From assembly GCA_002633005.1 (NCBI GenBank), contig NMRA01000018.1, positions 261,204-325,203 of the forward strand: DNA of 64,000 nt, in the 5' to 3' direction. Position numbers and translations under genes: made by a program. The notes below the pieces were generated by a model. It searched no databases and was not told the origin of the DNA. It worked only from the letters and a program-made list of their open reading frames with translations. Source of the DNA: Phoronis australis (lineage: Eukaryota > Phoronida > Phoronidae). This document shows, in pieces, positions 51,201 through 63,278 of this stretch (the first letter of the stretch is position 1; every line of letters starts with the position of its first letter).

Positions 51201-54140
51201 TGAAAAACAGAATTGAAGAACTGATCAATAGACATAAAGAAACAGACTTTGCACAAAAGAATGCAAAAAGTGGAGATTGAAGAGTCAAAATAAAATAAAA
51301 TAAACCTCTATTCTACCCTATAGTACTACAAAATCAGATCAATAACTATGGAGCACATACAGTTCCACCATCAGTTTGCACAGATATTCATAACTGGCGT
51401 TTTGTATAATGTAATTAGGTCAGTGTCTGTACCTCTTGTAGTACAACACACATGACTAGCATGTCCACCTCAGTGTTTAGATTGCTGCACAACTTTGTGG
51501 TAGTATAGTGAATTTTTTTATCAAATTCCGGAACATAAACAAAAAGGAAAAAAAGTACTTTATGCGCTGTCATCAACAAACACATGATGAAACTGAACAT
51601 TTTAGTGATCAGAAGTAGTTAGCTTTTCAAAAATTGAGAAATGTTGAATTCTTTGTTCGCATCAGAAGAAACCTAATACAACTTTAAATTAAAACAATAT
51701 TCAGTCAAAGAAACAAATTCATCACTGACACCGTCTTAGGCACTCACCTGTCCGTGAGTGTACCATACACAACTGATGCATCACAGACACTGTCTCAGGC
51801 ACTCACCTGTCCTCGAGTGTACCATACATAACTGATGCATAAAGAATGTCTAGGGCACTCACCTGTTCTCGAGCGTACCATACATAACTGATGCATAACT
51901 GACACTATCTAAGGCACTCATCTGTCCTTGAGTGTACCATACCTAACTGATGCATCAGACACTGTCTCAGGTACTCACCTATCTTTGAGTGTACCATAGA
52001 AGTTGTCTGAATGTTTCATCAAGTTTCCCAACAGACTGCATGTTCTGGCCCTAACAATGCTTGACGTGTGGCAAAGTAGATACTCCAGAGAACAGAAGTT
52101 TCCTAAAATACCAGCTCTATAGAATCACAGCCCTGCGACAGACACTGCACCCAGGCAATGATTTTGGAAAGGTGAAATACTACTCACTGTTATGCAACTT
52201 CGAAGTTTTTTGCAAATTTTTGTAAATCACAGTGCTTTTGCCCTAGGACATATTCACCTATCCATGACAAATGAGAATGTCCTCATAGTCGAGAGCTTGG
52301 GTACAACAACAACAAGAATCCTGACAAAAGTGTCATAAGGAGATATGCCAGACTATCCTGGCCATTGGTAAAATATTAAAAAGACATACATCTGTGTGAA
52401 CTATTGTCAATGCTATGAACGTGTCGCTATGAAAGATAGTACTGCAGAGATTAATTGACCAGGTGAGGAATCTTAATTAGTAACAAATAGTTAATACAGT
52501 TAAGTCCAAGCCATCGTTGATATAATTACGTTTGTCAACACGTTGAGTATTTAGGTAAGGCAAGCATGCAAACAGTACAACTTCCTGCACCTGGGTATAC
52601 ATCTAACTAAAACAATTTTCCATTACGTATGCCCAGGCACTTAGAGGAACCTTAACCATGGCTATTGGCCTTAGAAATCATGTGCAAATAGTTGTGCAGC
52701 TTCAACACGCAACATTGATTTTTAGCTTCAAAACACTATTTTCAATTTCTCTACTCCAAACATGAGGCAAAAAATTTAAGTCGGGTTGAGCTGAATACCA
52801 TAACAGGGGGTTATGTAGCTAGGTAAACAAATGTATTGACTGATTTTAATTGACTGCAACAATGAGATGGGATAGGCAACCAGATAAAATTCCATTTTCA
52901 TATTTTCAAAGGCCAACTGCAATTGTTAATATTGTTCAAGTTCTAACAAAAACTGTTGTATGACAATTGTACATTACAACAAAACATGCTAACAATGAAA
53001 AGAGGTTTTTTGATAAGAAATCGAGACAGAATGAAATTCAACCTTTCCCATAAGATAATTGGTTAAATGAATCCCTTGAGCTACTCGACTTTATCTTTGA
53101 CTGGGGTGCAAGTGGAGAACCAGGATATATACAACAACCCATTTTGAGAGAGGACTGTATGAATAAGGGACCAGTTTCTAGGGATCTGCAATAAGAAAAC
53201 CTTCCGTACAGTTTTGTTTAAGAAACGACGCCCTTTTGTAGGTGTTAATTCCATAACCTAACTTTTGTAAGGATTGTTGGTCAGTTGAATTTTATCCCAT
53301 TAAGCCTGAAACAGAACAAGAAAAAATGCATGTTGCCAAAAACGAGTACATATTTTACAACAAAAGTTTAAAAATGATAGATTANNNNNNNNNNNNNNNN
53401 NNNNNNNNNNNNNNNNNNNNNNNNNNNNNNNNNNNNNNNNNNNNNNNNNNNNNNNNNNNNNNNNNNNNNNNNNNNNNNNNNNNNNNNNNNNNNNNNNNNN
53501 NNNNNNNNNNNNNNNNNNNNNNNNNNNNNNNNNNNNNNNNNNNNNNNNNNNNNNNNNNNNNNNNNNNNNNNNNNNNNNNNNNNNNNNNNNNNNNNNNNNN
53601 NNNNNNNNNNNNNNNNNNNNNNNNNNNNNNNNNNNNNNNNNNNNNNNNNNNNNNNNNNNNNNNNNNNNNNNNNNNNNNNNNNNNNNNNNNNNNNNNNNNN
53701 NNNNNNNNNNNNNNNNNNNNNNNNNNNNNNNNNNNNNNNNNNNNNNNNNNNNNNNNNNNNNNNNNNNNNNNNNNAGTACATTTCAGTAAACTTTTCAAGA
53801 TGGAAACAATTGTAGAGTTTCAAACTCACAAAGTGCACCTTTTGCAATGAGCTTTGTTGGAAAAGCCCCTTTTTGTAGGCAATTTTGCAAGACTGGGCAC
53901 ACTTTTTGAAGGGAACCTATTGTGAAAAGTAGCCCCAGTGTGAGCAGCACGTCCCGCATACCTCTTCTGCAGAAAATCAATTTTGTTTTACTTACCTTTT
54001 CCTGTCTGTATGATGCTCAAGACAACATCGACGTAGTCTGGTGATGTACGTGCCATGTGACTGCATATGGAAATGGTGTCGCATGTGACAGGAAGTGAAG
54101 CCTTGTCTGGGGAAAGGGCAGAAGACAGAAACTGATTGGC
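48250..54140 (-). CDS. STK36: Serine/threonine kinase 36 (Fused homologue), last six exons (C-terminal armadillo-like region)
   Basis: STK36 is the Fused-type kinase of Hedgehog signalling and of motile-cilium central-pair assembly. The window holds only its C-terminus: exons 54140-53996, 52102-51979, 51199-51139, 50636-50507, 49508-49436 and 48547-48250 (stop). All borders are AG/GT and the phases (1, 2, 0, 1, 2) close, giving 276 aa. Landmarks parallel to vertebrate STK36 are IVRARTCSLLGNLMKHS, GATYAVGNACYHSDELYEVL, the junction AACALGNM, and ALVSLNAIEKLQQLSTKG. These are alpha-helical armadillo/HEAT-like repeats. The Ser-rich tail ends SYSRKFSQ. The kinase domain and middle region should lie further right, but no such exon was recognised in 54.1-64 kb. 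The intron 51978-51200 carries a donor minisatellite, and the intron 53995-52103 contains the assembly gap. Confidence 0.9.
51722..51998 (-). repeat. Splice-donor minisatellite at the end of a STK36 exon, five units
   Basis: Five units of 56-59 bp overlap the 3' end of the exon 52102-51979. Each contains the exon-end sequence (ggtacactc.a.ga.ag), a donor-like site and about 30 intron bases. Donor cores on the plus strand start at 51741, 51800, 51856, 51915 and 51972. Four keep GTGAGT; the one at 51915 has ATGAGT. The authentic donor is ATAG|gtgagta at 51979/51978. Read-through gives AGG TGA, an immediate stop. Confidence 0.93.
53385..53774. other. Assembly gap (390 Ns)
   Basis: An unsequenced run inside a STK36 intron. 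Apparent open frames across it are artefacts. Confidence 0.99.
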
Positions 54141-54171
54141 CTGGAATGAAAACACAGCCACTTAGTTTAAA

Positions 54172-54386
54172 GCACTAATAAACCAGTCTTCTGTCAAAGA
54201 AATTAAATTTTGCTTTGAACCACTTACCCTCGTAAAAACTGTCTCAACTTGTTCTTTACTCAGTTGAGAAGTGATCTTTGGTCTTGTCCAGAAACCCATT
54301 TCAATCAAGGATTTGAAAGCTATTTAAGAACACAGTAAACGATCTAATTCAAAAATTTTTGTGACGAAAGACAGCTTTATAGTTGT
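54172..54386. mobile_element. TIR element (family shared with 17079, 45106, 47115)
   Basis: About 215 bp. The left end (aataaaccagtcttctgtc..aattttgctttg) is the imperfect complement of the right end (aattcaaaaatttttgtgac..aaagacagctttat). A weaker partial copy may lie near 56660-56790. Confidence 0.65.
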
Positions 54387-55124
54387 CTGTAAAAGAAGAG
54401 TAGCACATTCCACAGTATCCATTTGCGTTAATACAGGCCTATGGTTTCACAATCACCTCTGAACTTCCAACAATTTCATTTCAGACATCCGCATTTTGTA
54501 GATTGCGGGTTAACCACCACCACATGATTTTTTTGAAGTTCTGAATTGGAATGTCCTTTGCTTCGACCTAAATGGTTACGGTACATTCTTCACATCCTTT
54601 TCAAGCAGCTGTTAAAAGGTAAAGTTTTCCTCATCAAACATTTGCCATTCTATCAAAAGTAATAGTGAGAAGATCATTCACTATCAGTTGTACCAATATC
54701 TCATGGAGAATTCCATCCTCTATACGTAGTTTCGTACACACACAGATTCACCCTAGAACAAGTTACTCCTGGAATGTGTTTGTAGATATGGGGACTCTCT
54801 GAGTGCTATTAAAACTAGTGCAACTTGCCCCACTTGCGACAACTTAACTCCATCTTATTGATTGAGGTATGTTAACTTGATCTGAGTGGAGTAACTTGTG
54901 CCACTTCTAATCGCTAAGTGGCTGCAAACGTGGCGCAAGGCCAAAGCAACTGTCAGCTGCAGTTACATAATACTAGTTGGATCCTCTTTTTTGCACAGTA
55001 TTCACATCAGCTGTTTGTTGTCATGCAGTGTGACAACTTCTGTCTTGCGCTTTGCTTAAAGTGGGACAAGTTGCACTAGTGCAAGTTGTTCTATAATGGT
55101 ACATCCATGTGTGCACGGCACTTA

Positions 55125-56200
55125 TGATCTTCAGTCAAGTTTTAGACCATCTCATTCTACCAAAACGTGACTCACTGACTTGATCAGCCATATCAGAAAA
55201 GAAACACACAAAGAGACTAACACAGGAATGCTCCTCCTTCTAGATCTGCAAAAGGCATTTGATACTGTCGACCACAAAATACAAGACCAAAGCCAGCAGT
55301 GCTCAACCGTGATAGAACCTCTCTGGACTGGGTTTCTCCATCATTAACATGGCTGCATTTAAGATGTTCATCCCTTTCCAAAACTCAGTCTGGTCACAGG
55401 GTCGTCACCTGCGGTGCTCCACAGGAGTCAATCCAGGGTGCCTTCCTTGCTAATGACAGGCAGTCAACTGCATACTTCTAATCTATGATGATGAGTGATC
55501 TTACTCTGCTAAGAATTACGCTATCCTTGAAGATTGTTTAATCAGTGGACTTAGCAAATTAACGGGTCTGGTTTAACAAGCAACACAGCAAAATTTAGAA
55601 TATTCTTCTTGGCTCTAAAATCAAACTTTCCAAAACCAAATTTACTGCAATTATTAGATCATTAAGCGTGCCTCAACCAAATACCTAGGAATTCAGTCTG
55701 AGTCTCTATACAGTGAAATAACAACAGAAAAATTAGTGTTCTTTGCAAACAAATTTGTATATTGCCAATTTAATAATTTAAGAGCCATTATTAAAACAAG
55801 TTTAAATTTCCACCTTGATTCTGTATCACTTGCTTTTGTTCATGGTATTTATGACTGCTTTAAAAGCAACCATGGATAAATTAGTGCTCTAAAAACAACA
55901 TTATCAGGTTATTCCACCCTAGAACTCATACTGGAGTATCTGAATTCCGCCAAGTTCCCTCCAGAGCTAACTTTTCTTAAACTTTGTTTGATGTGCACCA
56001 TTTTCACGCCTTTGCTCCTCCCCTTGGTTTAGACTTTAGTACATGCCATAAACACAACACTCGCAATAGCACTGCTCCATTGCAAATTCCTTATTGCAAA
56101 ATGTTCAGCAATGCATTGAGCCAGTAATGAGCTTACTAACCACATTAAAGACACTCTGAGTTCATTCCTTCTTTTAAACATCTAACACCTTTTCATTTAA
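55125..56200 (+). mobile_element. Degenerate non-LTR retrotransposon reverse-transcriptase fragment
   Basis: About 55131-55283 reads SSFRPSHSTKT (then a stop), TDLISHIRKETHKETN and LLLLDLQKAFDTVDHKI, the classic RT block with the first catalytic Asp. After a frameshift come LNRDRTSLDWVSPSLTW and VVTCGAPQESIQGAF (family VTCGVPQGSILGPL). The catalytic Y-x-D-D near 55487 is damaged. Near 56050 HKHNTRNS..P resembles the C-terminal region of ORF2. Stops and frameshifts show it is dead. It belongs to the CR1/Jockey-like grade of LINEs; the clade was not determined. Confidence 0.85.
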
Positions 56201-57118
56201 GAAACTTTCTGTTACTGAGGGTAACATACTATGTCTATTATGGTAGGGTTATACTATTTATGTTCTCATTTATTTTTTCTTTAATATTTCTTCAGATAAC
56301 AATGGAAAGAAGCCTCTGACTTTTTGCGCTATCTCTGTTTCCCACTTTTATTTATTTTCATTTGTCTGTTTTTTCTTGTATTTTCTGTACTTGTGTGAGC
56401 TAAATAAACAAAGAAAAAGCTTCCATCAAACCACTTCAAACTACTGTTACTGTTTGAACACTTGCAAAACACTTCTAATGCTGACACATGATACTGGTGG
56501 ACACAGGATGTCGGTAATGAGGGCCTCACACCGTTTTGGAATAAGACATATGTCAGCAAGGCCTACAAAAATGTTAAGCTGCATTTTGTCTTGGTTGTAT
56601 CCAAGATGGATTGATTTTCAAAATTTGTCGTAAAATGACCATTACATTGTTACAGATGCTATGAAGTTGCCTTTGCCATAACAAACGAAATTGATTTAAA
56701 CCATTTACTAATTACAAACTGGTGTCAACCCTTTCTTTGCCCTCAAATTCAAAGTAGTCTGAGCATTTGAAGAAATGACTTACACTTGTTGCTTGCAACC
56801 TAACTCCACGCATAAAGTAATTACTTTACCAATAATTGATCCTGGTTTCTAGGTAACATTAATGAACTGTCAGTTATCCACAAGCTCATTAAGAGGTTTT
56901 CGCAAGACATATTGTCCGTCAAAACTTTCCAAGGCAGTTTATAGCAGCTTCAGTGTTTCTTTGCTGACAAATGACCCGTCAGAAATTATATGCACACATT
57001 CTAGTGTCAACCAGGAGAGCTCAGTTCCTTGCGAGAAAAACAAGATCTTGTGCATCTTAGCGAAATCACGCGAGTGAAAAACATGCTTCCCCAAGTATAC
57101 GTACTAGCCTGTGCCTGC

Positions 57119-57130
57119 AAAATGGCGGCC
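57119..57130. promoter_or_regulatory. YY1-like motif with a nearby CCAAT-type box
   Basis: AAAATGGCGGCC is followed about 10 bases later by gattggtca, a reverse CCAAT. Together they resemble a CpG-poor housekeeping promoter, but no gene start has been tied to them. Confidence 0.3.
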
Positions 57131-60100
57131 ACTAAACTGATTGGTCATTGAGGTTCGAGTGCTGAATTGTGCTATTGAACTCACTGTTCTATTCCATAAG
57201 ACGATTTTTGCAACAAATTCAAGCTAATGTCTTGTATTCTATGGAACTCGGTCCCAGATACCTCATGTTGAAACATGACAGGTCTCGCACATAACTTTAG
57301 GTCTTACCACCAATTTGAACAAAGGAACCAATATTTTACTCAGGTTCCCAGTTTGAATGGTTTAACCCACCAGTACCAATTTGACACAAACTTGCAATAT
57401 AACATTAAGTCATCATTTCTCTGGGGAAGAACCACCGCAGACTTGTAGGTAATGGAAGCTTCTACAAAAGGGTGATGCCGTATTTCTCAAATTTTACCTT
57501 CCGTTTTTAAATACAAATTCATATATCAGCATGTAACACATCTAAAAACAACCACGACAATGTAGCGTGAGTGAAATTCTTGCAGAAGTTTGAAATCTTT
57601 GGTTTTTGTAATTAGTAACTAGCGTATTTGTGTCTAACACAAAAACTATTGAAATGTAGTCAGATCTACTTGCGAAATCTTCACTAAAAAATTTTTATAT
57701 ATGCCACCGAGCTTATGGCAAGCATCCAGAAACAAACACACAAAAACAAAAACAACTGGTAAAGGTGAAAAAAAATTCTTAAGGCAACTTCACAATACTA
57801 ACTGTCAGTCAATGCTAACAAGGCTATAGTTGAGGCTAGTTAGATGAAGAAGCTCCTGTGGGTATAGATTATATGGTATGTAGGTCAACAACAGAATGTA
57901 AATAACAAAGGACAATGGCCAACATATGCCTTGCCACTGAAACAATGGACAGGCAATATTGGTGATGTGTTAGAGGAAGCAGAGGAAACAAGTCTTTGTA
58001 AGGATGTTCATGTTGTGGGTCCAGCTTATTGGATGCGGTTTTGAAGTCGTGAGGTGATTGGACTTAATGTATTAAAGGTTAGTAACTTTATGAAATATGA
58101 GAACGGAACGGAATAGAATGTTAATAACGACAATTGTTGTGTATTCAACCAATTTTAAATATCAGATAAGGGAAGGCATGCAATTAGTCTAATGATGGAC
58201 GCAAGTAGTCAGTAATGAAGTGCGTAGAATGAGACTGACCAAAATCTAAAGGTTTCATCTAGAAATATTGTTATTTGTGCAAACATTTCCTACGCAAAAA
58301 CTTGATTTTCTCAATTCGACTTTGAAACTGAGGTCAAAGTCAAAAAATTGAGTGGCGCCTAGAGATGCATTACCTGGCTACACCTCTGTACAGAATGGAA
58401 CAAAATCTAAAGCTCTCTTTTTTGAATATCATGGCAACATTTTCTAACTAAAAACTTTATTTTCTAACCGTGACCTAGTTGAAAATAATGTCAAGGTCAC
58501 CAAAAGTGACTTGACACGCCCCCCCACACCTTGGCGCAAATGACGATAACTGCTCAGCCTTTTCACACATTCTAAATTTTCGAAAACCCAAAATTATTAA
58601 CAAAAACAATACTCTACCCTTCTTTTAATTCGAACATGGTGAAGAAGTCTGCACGTTTACTTTCTATTCATTCGCAGAATCCTTTGTGAATGCATGTTGA
58701 CCTATTTCTAAAATTTCGCGCATCAATTATTAGCTCTCATCATGTTTACTTTCCATTCGTTTGCACATCCCTTGAAAGCATACTAATGTATTGATAAAGT
58801 GGACATTCCCACTCACAATACTGCAGACATCGACCTATACTATTACTTTGCACATTGGTTGCTAATGATTTTTTACCTTCTATTCATTTCGAACAGTGGC
58901 CTTATATTTCTGACCATTCAACTATTTTCGCAAAACCCATGCCTCTTGAAAAATTCAATTATTTTATTTAGTGAAATTGTAGAGTGGTTACCATACGTGC
59001 TTCCTTCTTGAGATATCATGCCAACAACATGCAATGTACAGACGTCGTAATGTAGACGACAGTCATGAATAGTGTGTCCCCTGTTTCACGCTAACTCATG
59101 TCGGAAGATAAAAAATGTTAATAAAGAAGCTAGAAGATGGGGACTCATTTAGACTAGAAATACTTAATATAATAGGAAAAAATAATGACTAAAAGTATCT
59201 TTCGTGTGTTTCTCACAGCAAAAACTCCTGTGTTCTTTGATGACTGGTTTTTAAAACACAAACCGGTTGCTAAAATAATTTTGTCTTAATATACTAATTA
59301 AGTTTAGAATTTATATGAAAAATAAAATAAAATTTAGGAGAAAAGGAAGCAGATTAGAAGTGAAGCCCACTCATCAAAAGCAGAAATTATCACTTGGCAT
59401 GAATGTAGCCAAGTCTCAGGGAGATAATACACGCTAGTCGTTACATACTTAAATTCCCCTAGACTGTTAAAACCAAGAAATTTCCAACATCAGGATCTGA
59501 TCCAGAATCAATTGTCAGTTGGATTTATCTTGACAGACACGCCTATTGTGTTGATACACAATGCTGTGGTAGTTGAAGGAGTGTGTACTACACTCCTTGG
59601 TGGTAGTAACCAAGTCACAGCTGACAATCACACAAAGGAATCAGCAAGTGAAAGTTAAGTCTAATGTCTCTGAAAGTTATCTGTTTTCCCCCGTTTGAAG
59701 TTTTCTGGTGACAACATTTCATGGAAAACGCATCTCCTTCACATTTGTTGAAAACTGTTTGGAAATAGTATTTTTTATAAATTAGTGTAGTATCCGGCGT
59801 GCTTTTTTCAATATAACTGCTGGATTAGGTGAACTTATCAGATGAACGCAGACTATGACAGGGCTGGACAATCTAATCATTGATTTGACAACTTTCTCCC
59901 CACGCTATCACTTTCAAACGACACTGCTGACTCCCAAGTTCCCGATCAGTGAAATCAGGAAACTCACACCACAGCGCAGGAGCATAACAATTGGCTTACC
60001 TGAAGCAAATGAAGATTATTAAATATAATAATATTCAACAATGGGTATCAGTGCTATTAACAGTAATGCCAAGTCACCAGTGACCTGTCGTATAAGTTCT

Positions 60101-60559
60101 TAGTGGATAACAACAGTGATAACTAGAAATATTATTGTCACGGCATGACAATAATGAACTCTGCAAGTGCGTATTACTGGAATTGTTTTGGGAAGTTACT
60201 GACAGCAACCCGTTTACCAATATGAAAAGGAATTCTTAAAAAATGTAAGAGAAATTACATGTTTACATTTTGATGACCTTTCCACTAATTGACCTCTTCC
60301 GGTGCATTATGAACCCCGACAAGGGAATAACTGTAAACTCGATTTAAAGTGTGGTTAATGATAAGAATCACAGATGTTTTACTTTAAGCACTTCAGAATA
60401 TAAGATGATGAATTGGTCAAACTTTCAGAAGAAAAATACACCCAATGACCCCATGGGTACACCAAATGACCAGAAAATTTAGAATTCAAACTCAATCACA
60501 CTTAGTAAACAGATATGTAATTTTGAAGTCTCTAGCTCAAAATTTTAGTTTGCATTCAA

Positions 60560-60572
60560 TGACCTTTGACCT
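60560..60572 (-). promoter_or_regulatory. Perfect DR1 (AGGTCAAAGGTCA) in repeat unit 1
   Basis: Read on the minus strand, two AGGTCA half-sites are separated by one A. This is the consensus for RXR heterodimers and HNF4-type receptors. The motif is exact; function is not shown. Confidence 0.5.
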
Positions 60573-60991
60573 ATTTTTTCTGATTGGTTAGGCCTATTGC
60601 GAAATAAAGTAGGGTATTCATGGCATGTTGACTTACACCAGTGTGCTGAAATTGAAAAGAATTCCTTGAAAAATATAAGAGATGTAACATTTTGACTGTT
60701 ACATGACCTTTGCACTAATTGACCCTATCCGATGCATTATAAGCCTGTTTAGGAGCATTATTGCAAAGCCCATGAAAAATGTGTTTAATGATGAGAATCA
60801 CAGTTGTCTAACGGTTGACACATCAGAATGCTTGCTGATTTGAAAAGATCAAATTTTCAGAAGAAAAATGCACCTAATGACCCCATGTTTGCACTAAATG
60901 ACCTGAAACTTTGGATTCTGAATTGAATTGCCTGTGTCAATCAGACCTGTGAATTTGAAGTGTCTAGCTCAAAATTCTAGTTTGCACCTAA

Positions 60992-61004
60992 TGACCTTTG
61001 ACCT
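60992..61004 (-). promoter_or_regulatory. Perfect DR1 (AGGTCAAAGGTCA) in repeat unit 2
   Basis: Identical 13-mer at the equivalent position of the second unit, 432 bases from the first. It has been retained although the surrounding sequence has diverged. Confidence 0.5.
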
Positions 61005-61283
61005 ATTTAACCTGATTGGATGACCCGATTACTTAGAAAAGTAATTTTTTAAATTGCCTTCTTGACTTATACTTGTGCACAGAATTTGAAAAAAATAGCT
61101 TTTAAATTAAAGGAGTAGCATTTTAAAAATTACATGACTTTTGCACTAAATGACCTCTTCCGGTGCATTAAGGAATATGAATATATAATGAATCAACATT
61201 TATAAACTGCCTAAAATCATATATTAAATTTGAAGAACATACCTCCAACTGTTTTGGAGTTATTAAGTGTCAAAGTTGGTCGG

Positions 61284-61364
61284 AAGAAGAATAAGAATAA
61301 GAATAAGAACAAAATTGAAGAAAACCCAGGAACAACAGTACTCTGCGCTTACAGGCGCAGAGTA
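61284..61364. repeat. (AAGAAT)n tract followed by a perfect 10-bp hairpin
   Basis: Several gaataa units are followed by TACTCTGCGC-TTACAG-GCGCAGAGTA. A short microsatellite plus terminal hairpin is typical of the 3' end of some non-autonomous elements. It may mark the right edge of the element carrying the 430-bp repeats. Confidence 0.6.
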
Positions 61365-62889
61365 ATTATCTTGCATCACTTAGCATAGTTACAGTTGGAC
61401 AATGGAACCAACAAATGTACCCAACAAGCAAATAATTTTTATACAACCCAACCAAGAGTTAATTACAATGATCAAAGCAGTAAACAGTACCAAAATGAGA
61501 AAGAATATTACAATCATTTGAAATGGTAATGCCATGCATAAAGTTAAATGTTGGGATAACAACAAGGACAATACAATGTTGGGTCACAAAGATCACATTG
61601 TCAGTGTTAGACAATCTGATAACCTTAACATGTTAAACATTGACAAAAGATCCTAATTTCATGCAACCCTGTGGGAGCTAAATGATATAATTCAGGAATA
61701 GAACAGGGAACTGCAGTCCCTTGATGCACATTATAGGTTATTTCATACTGCCTCAACACATGGTCTGAGTGCAGCATCGATGTAAACTGCGGAGTTAACT
61801 GAACCGTTCATACCAGCTTTGGTTGTTAACGGATATTGAAGTAAATGGTAGGTGACGCTGTCATCATCGAAGTAATTCCAAGGTACCGCTGATGCATCGC
61901 GTGTAAGCTAAGACTTTTTTAATTTGGCTATTTGAGAACATTTATAAGTGCTATTTGACAAAAAAGTTATTTCTAATTTCATTGGTGATTATTCGAGCAA
62001 AATATAAGCAACTAGCTACGACACTGCTCTTTAGTTGTTGACGATAGCACTGTGGCCCTTGGCGATAACTGTAATGGGGCCGAAGTTGAGTGTTTATACG
62101 ACACCACAGCATCGACACTCCACTGTTAAATCCACCTGTTTACAGTGAAGTTAACTTTGTCTGGTGCTGTAAACTTCAATCCAGGTACATTAGAAAATCA
62201 CAACGAAAAATGGAACTTAGTACATATATAACGCTGGTAAATGTTTATGAAAAACTATGTTTATGTACATTTGTATTGGAATTGTCAAATTGTTACAATA
62301 AATGTTAAAAATAAACGTCGATCCATGACTGAATCCATTCATACTGCCCGCAATTCCCCAAATCGACGCGTCATCGTTAGTATGTAAGGGCCTTATGAGG
62401 TCATGCTGCCAGATGCCCCGACCCTTTCAGCAACATTGTTGGTCATCTAGAGTTATTCCCTAGATCACCTATCCTATCTTCTAGTCTTATCATTGCATAA
62501 TGTTCCTATTATGAAATCAACCACAGAGTATTCCAGATGTAAACTTTTAGTAAAATAGACTTTCATTGCCATTCGTGAATACGTAACTTTCCAAAGAGAA
62601 ATTGCATAAATAAAAACCTTCCACCTGAATGCTTCCTCTAAATTATAGTTAAAAACTAGATTCTTGAGCTATTACAGATTAAGGCTTCTGGGACTCTGAA
62701 ATGCTTCTGAGCCTCAGTCGAAGTTGTCAAGGTTTTTTTAGTATATTCAAACGGAAAACTATCTCCATTTCAGAAATTGTGAATATAAAAAATTTAACAA
62801 TAGATGGTCCTTTCTGGCTCTTCTTTTCTTGAGTACGTACGAGTCATAATTTTGTTGTCAGGTCTTGAGATGCGTGCGTGTGGATGCGG

Positions 62890-62942
62890 TTTGTCTGTCT
62901 GTTTGTCTGTCTGTGTGCGTGCGTGCATGTGTGTGTGTGTGT
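62890..62942. repeat. (TGTC)n/(GT)n microsatellite
   Basis: TTTGTCTGTC and GTGCGTGC units grade into (GT)n. Confidence 0.93.
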
Positions 62943-63186
62943 CTTATGTATATTGTACATTGGTTCCGTGTTTTCAATAAATGTAATAGAAAAAAGGCTT
63001 CAGGTGTTTAAATTCCCACATGTCACTCTTCTCTTTTGAAGAAGTAGAAAAAAATGCATTTGTATGATTGACTTAACTTTCCAAAGAATCGCTTAAAAAC
63101 ATTTCTGAGCTATCAGACAAGCAGAGAATGATTGATCATGTTTCACTCACCTTTTCAATTTGTTTATATCTGCATTAGAACTTTCT

Positions 63187-63278
63187 ATGCAACATTAAAA
63201 CTTGCGGGCACCACTAAGTAACAAACTAAAATATGCAACAATAAAACTTGCGGGCACCACTAAGTAGCAAACTAAAAC
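63187..63278. repeat. 46-bp tandem duplication
   Basis: Two adjacent, nearly identical units containing aaaacttgcgggcaccacta. They differ at one or two bases, so the duplication is recent. Confidence 0.93.

Larger units (their letters stand above)
60221..61190. repeat. ~430-bp tandem repeat (about 2.2 copies) containing DR1 motifs
   Basis: The landmark g(g/a)tgcatta recurs near 60302, 60732 and 61162, a period of about 430. Shared phrases in each unit include gacct.ttccggtgcat, aatgatgagaatcacag, tttcagaagaaaaatgcacc, aatgaccccatg and gtctagctcaaaatt. The units are diverged, so the duplication is old. Confidence 0.85.

Noticed and set aside
53326-53850. Open frames crossing the N run
   Set aside because: They are produced by unknown bases and have no sequence support.
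54220-54300. Possible STK36 exon ending ACGAG|ggtaag upstream of 54140
   Set aside because: The same phrase (acaagttgagacagttttta..ggtaagtgg) recurs near 47170, 47370 and 45300 as part of the TIR family, so it is repeat sequence mimicking a donor.
63150-63175. 19-base micro-exon ending AAAAG|gtgagtg on the minus strand
   Set aside because: Both borders look good, but the size is tiny and no reading-frame or protein match supports it.
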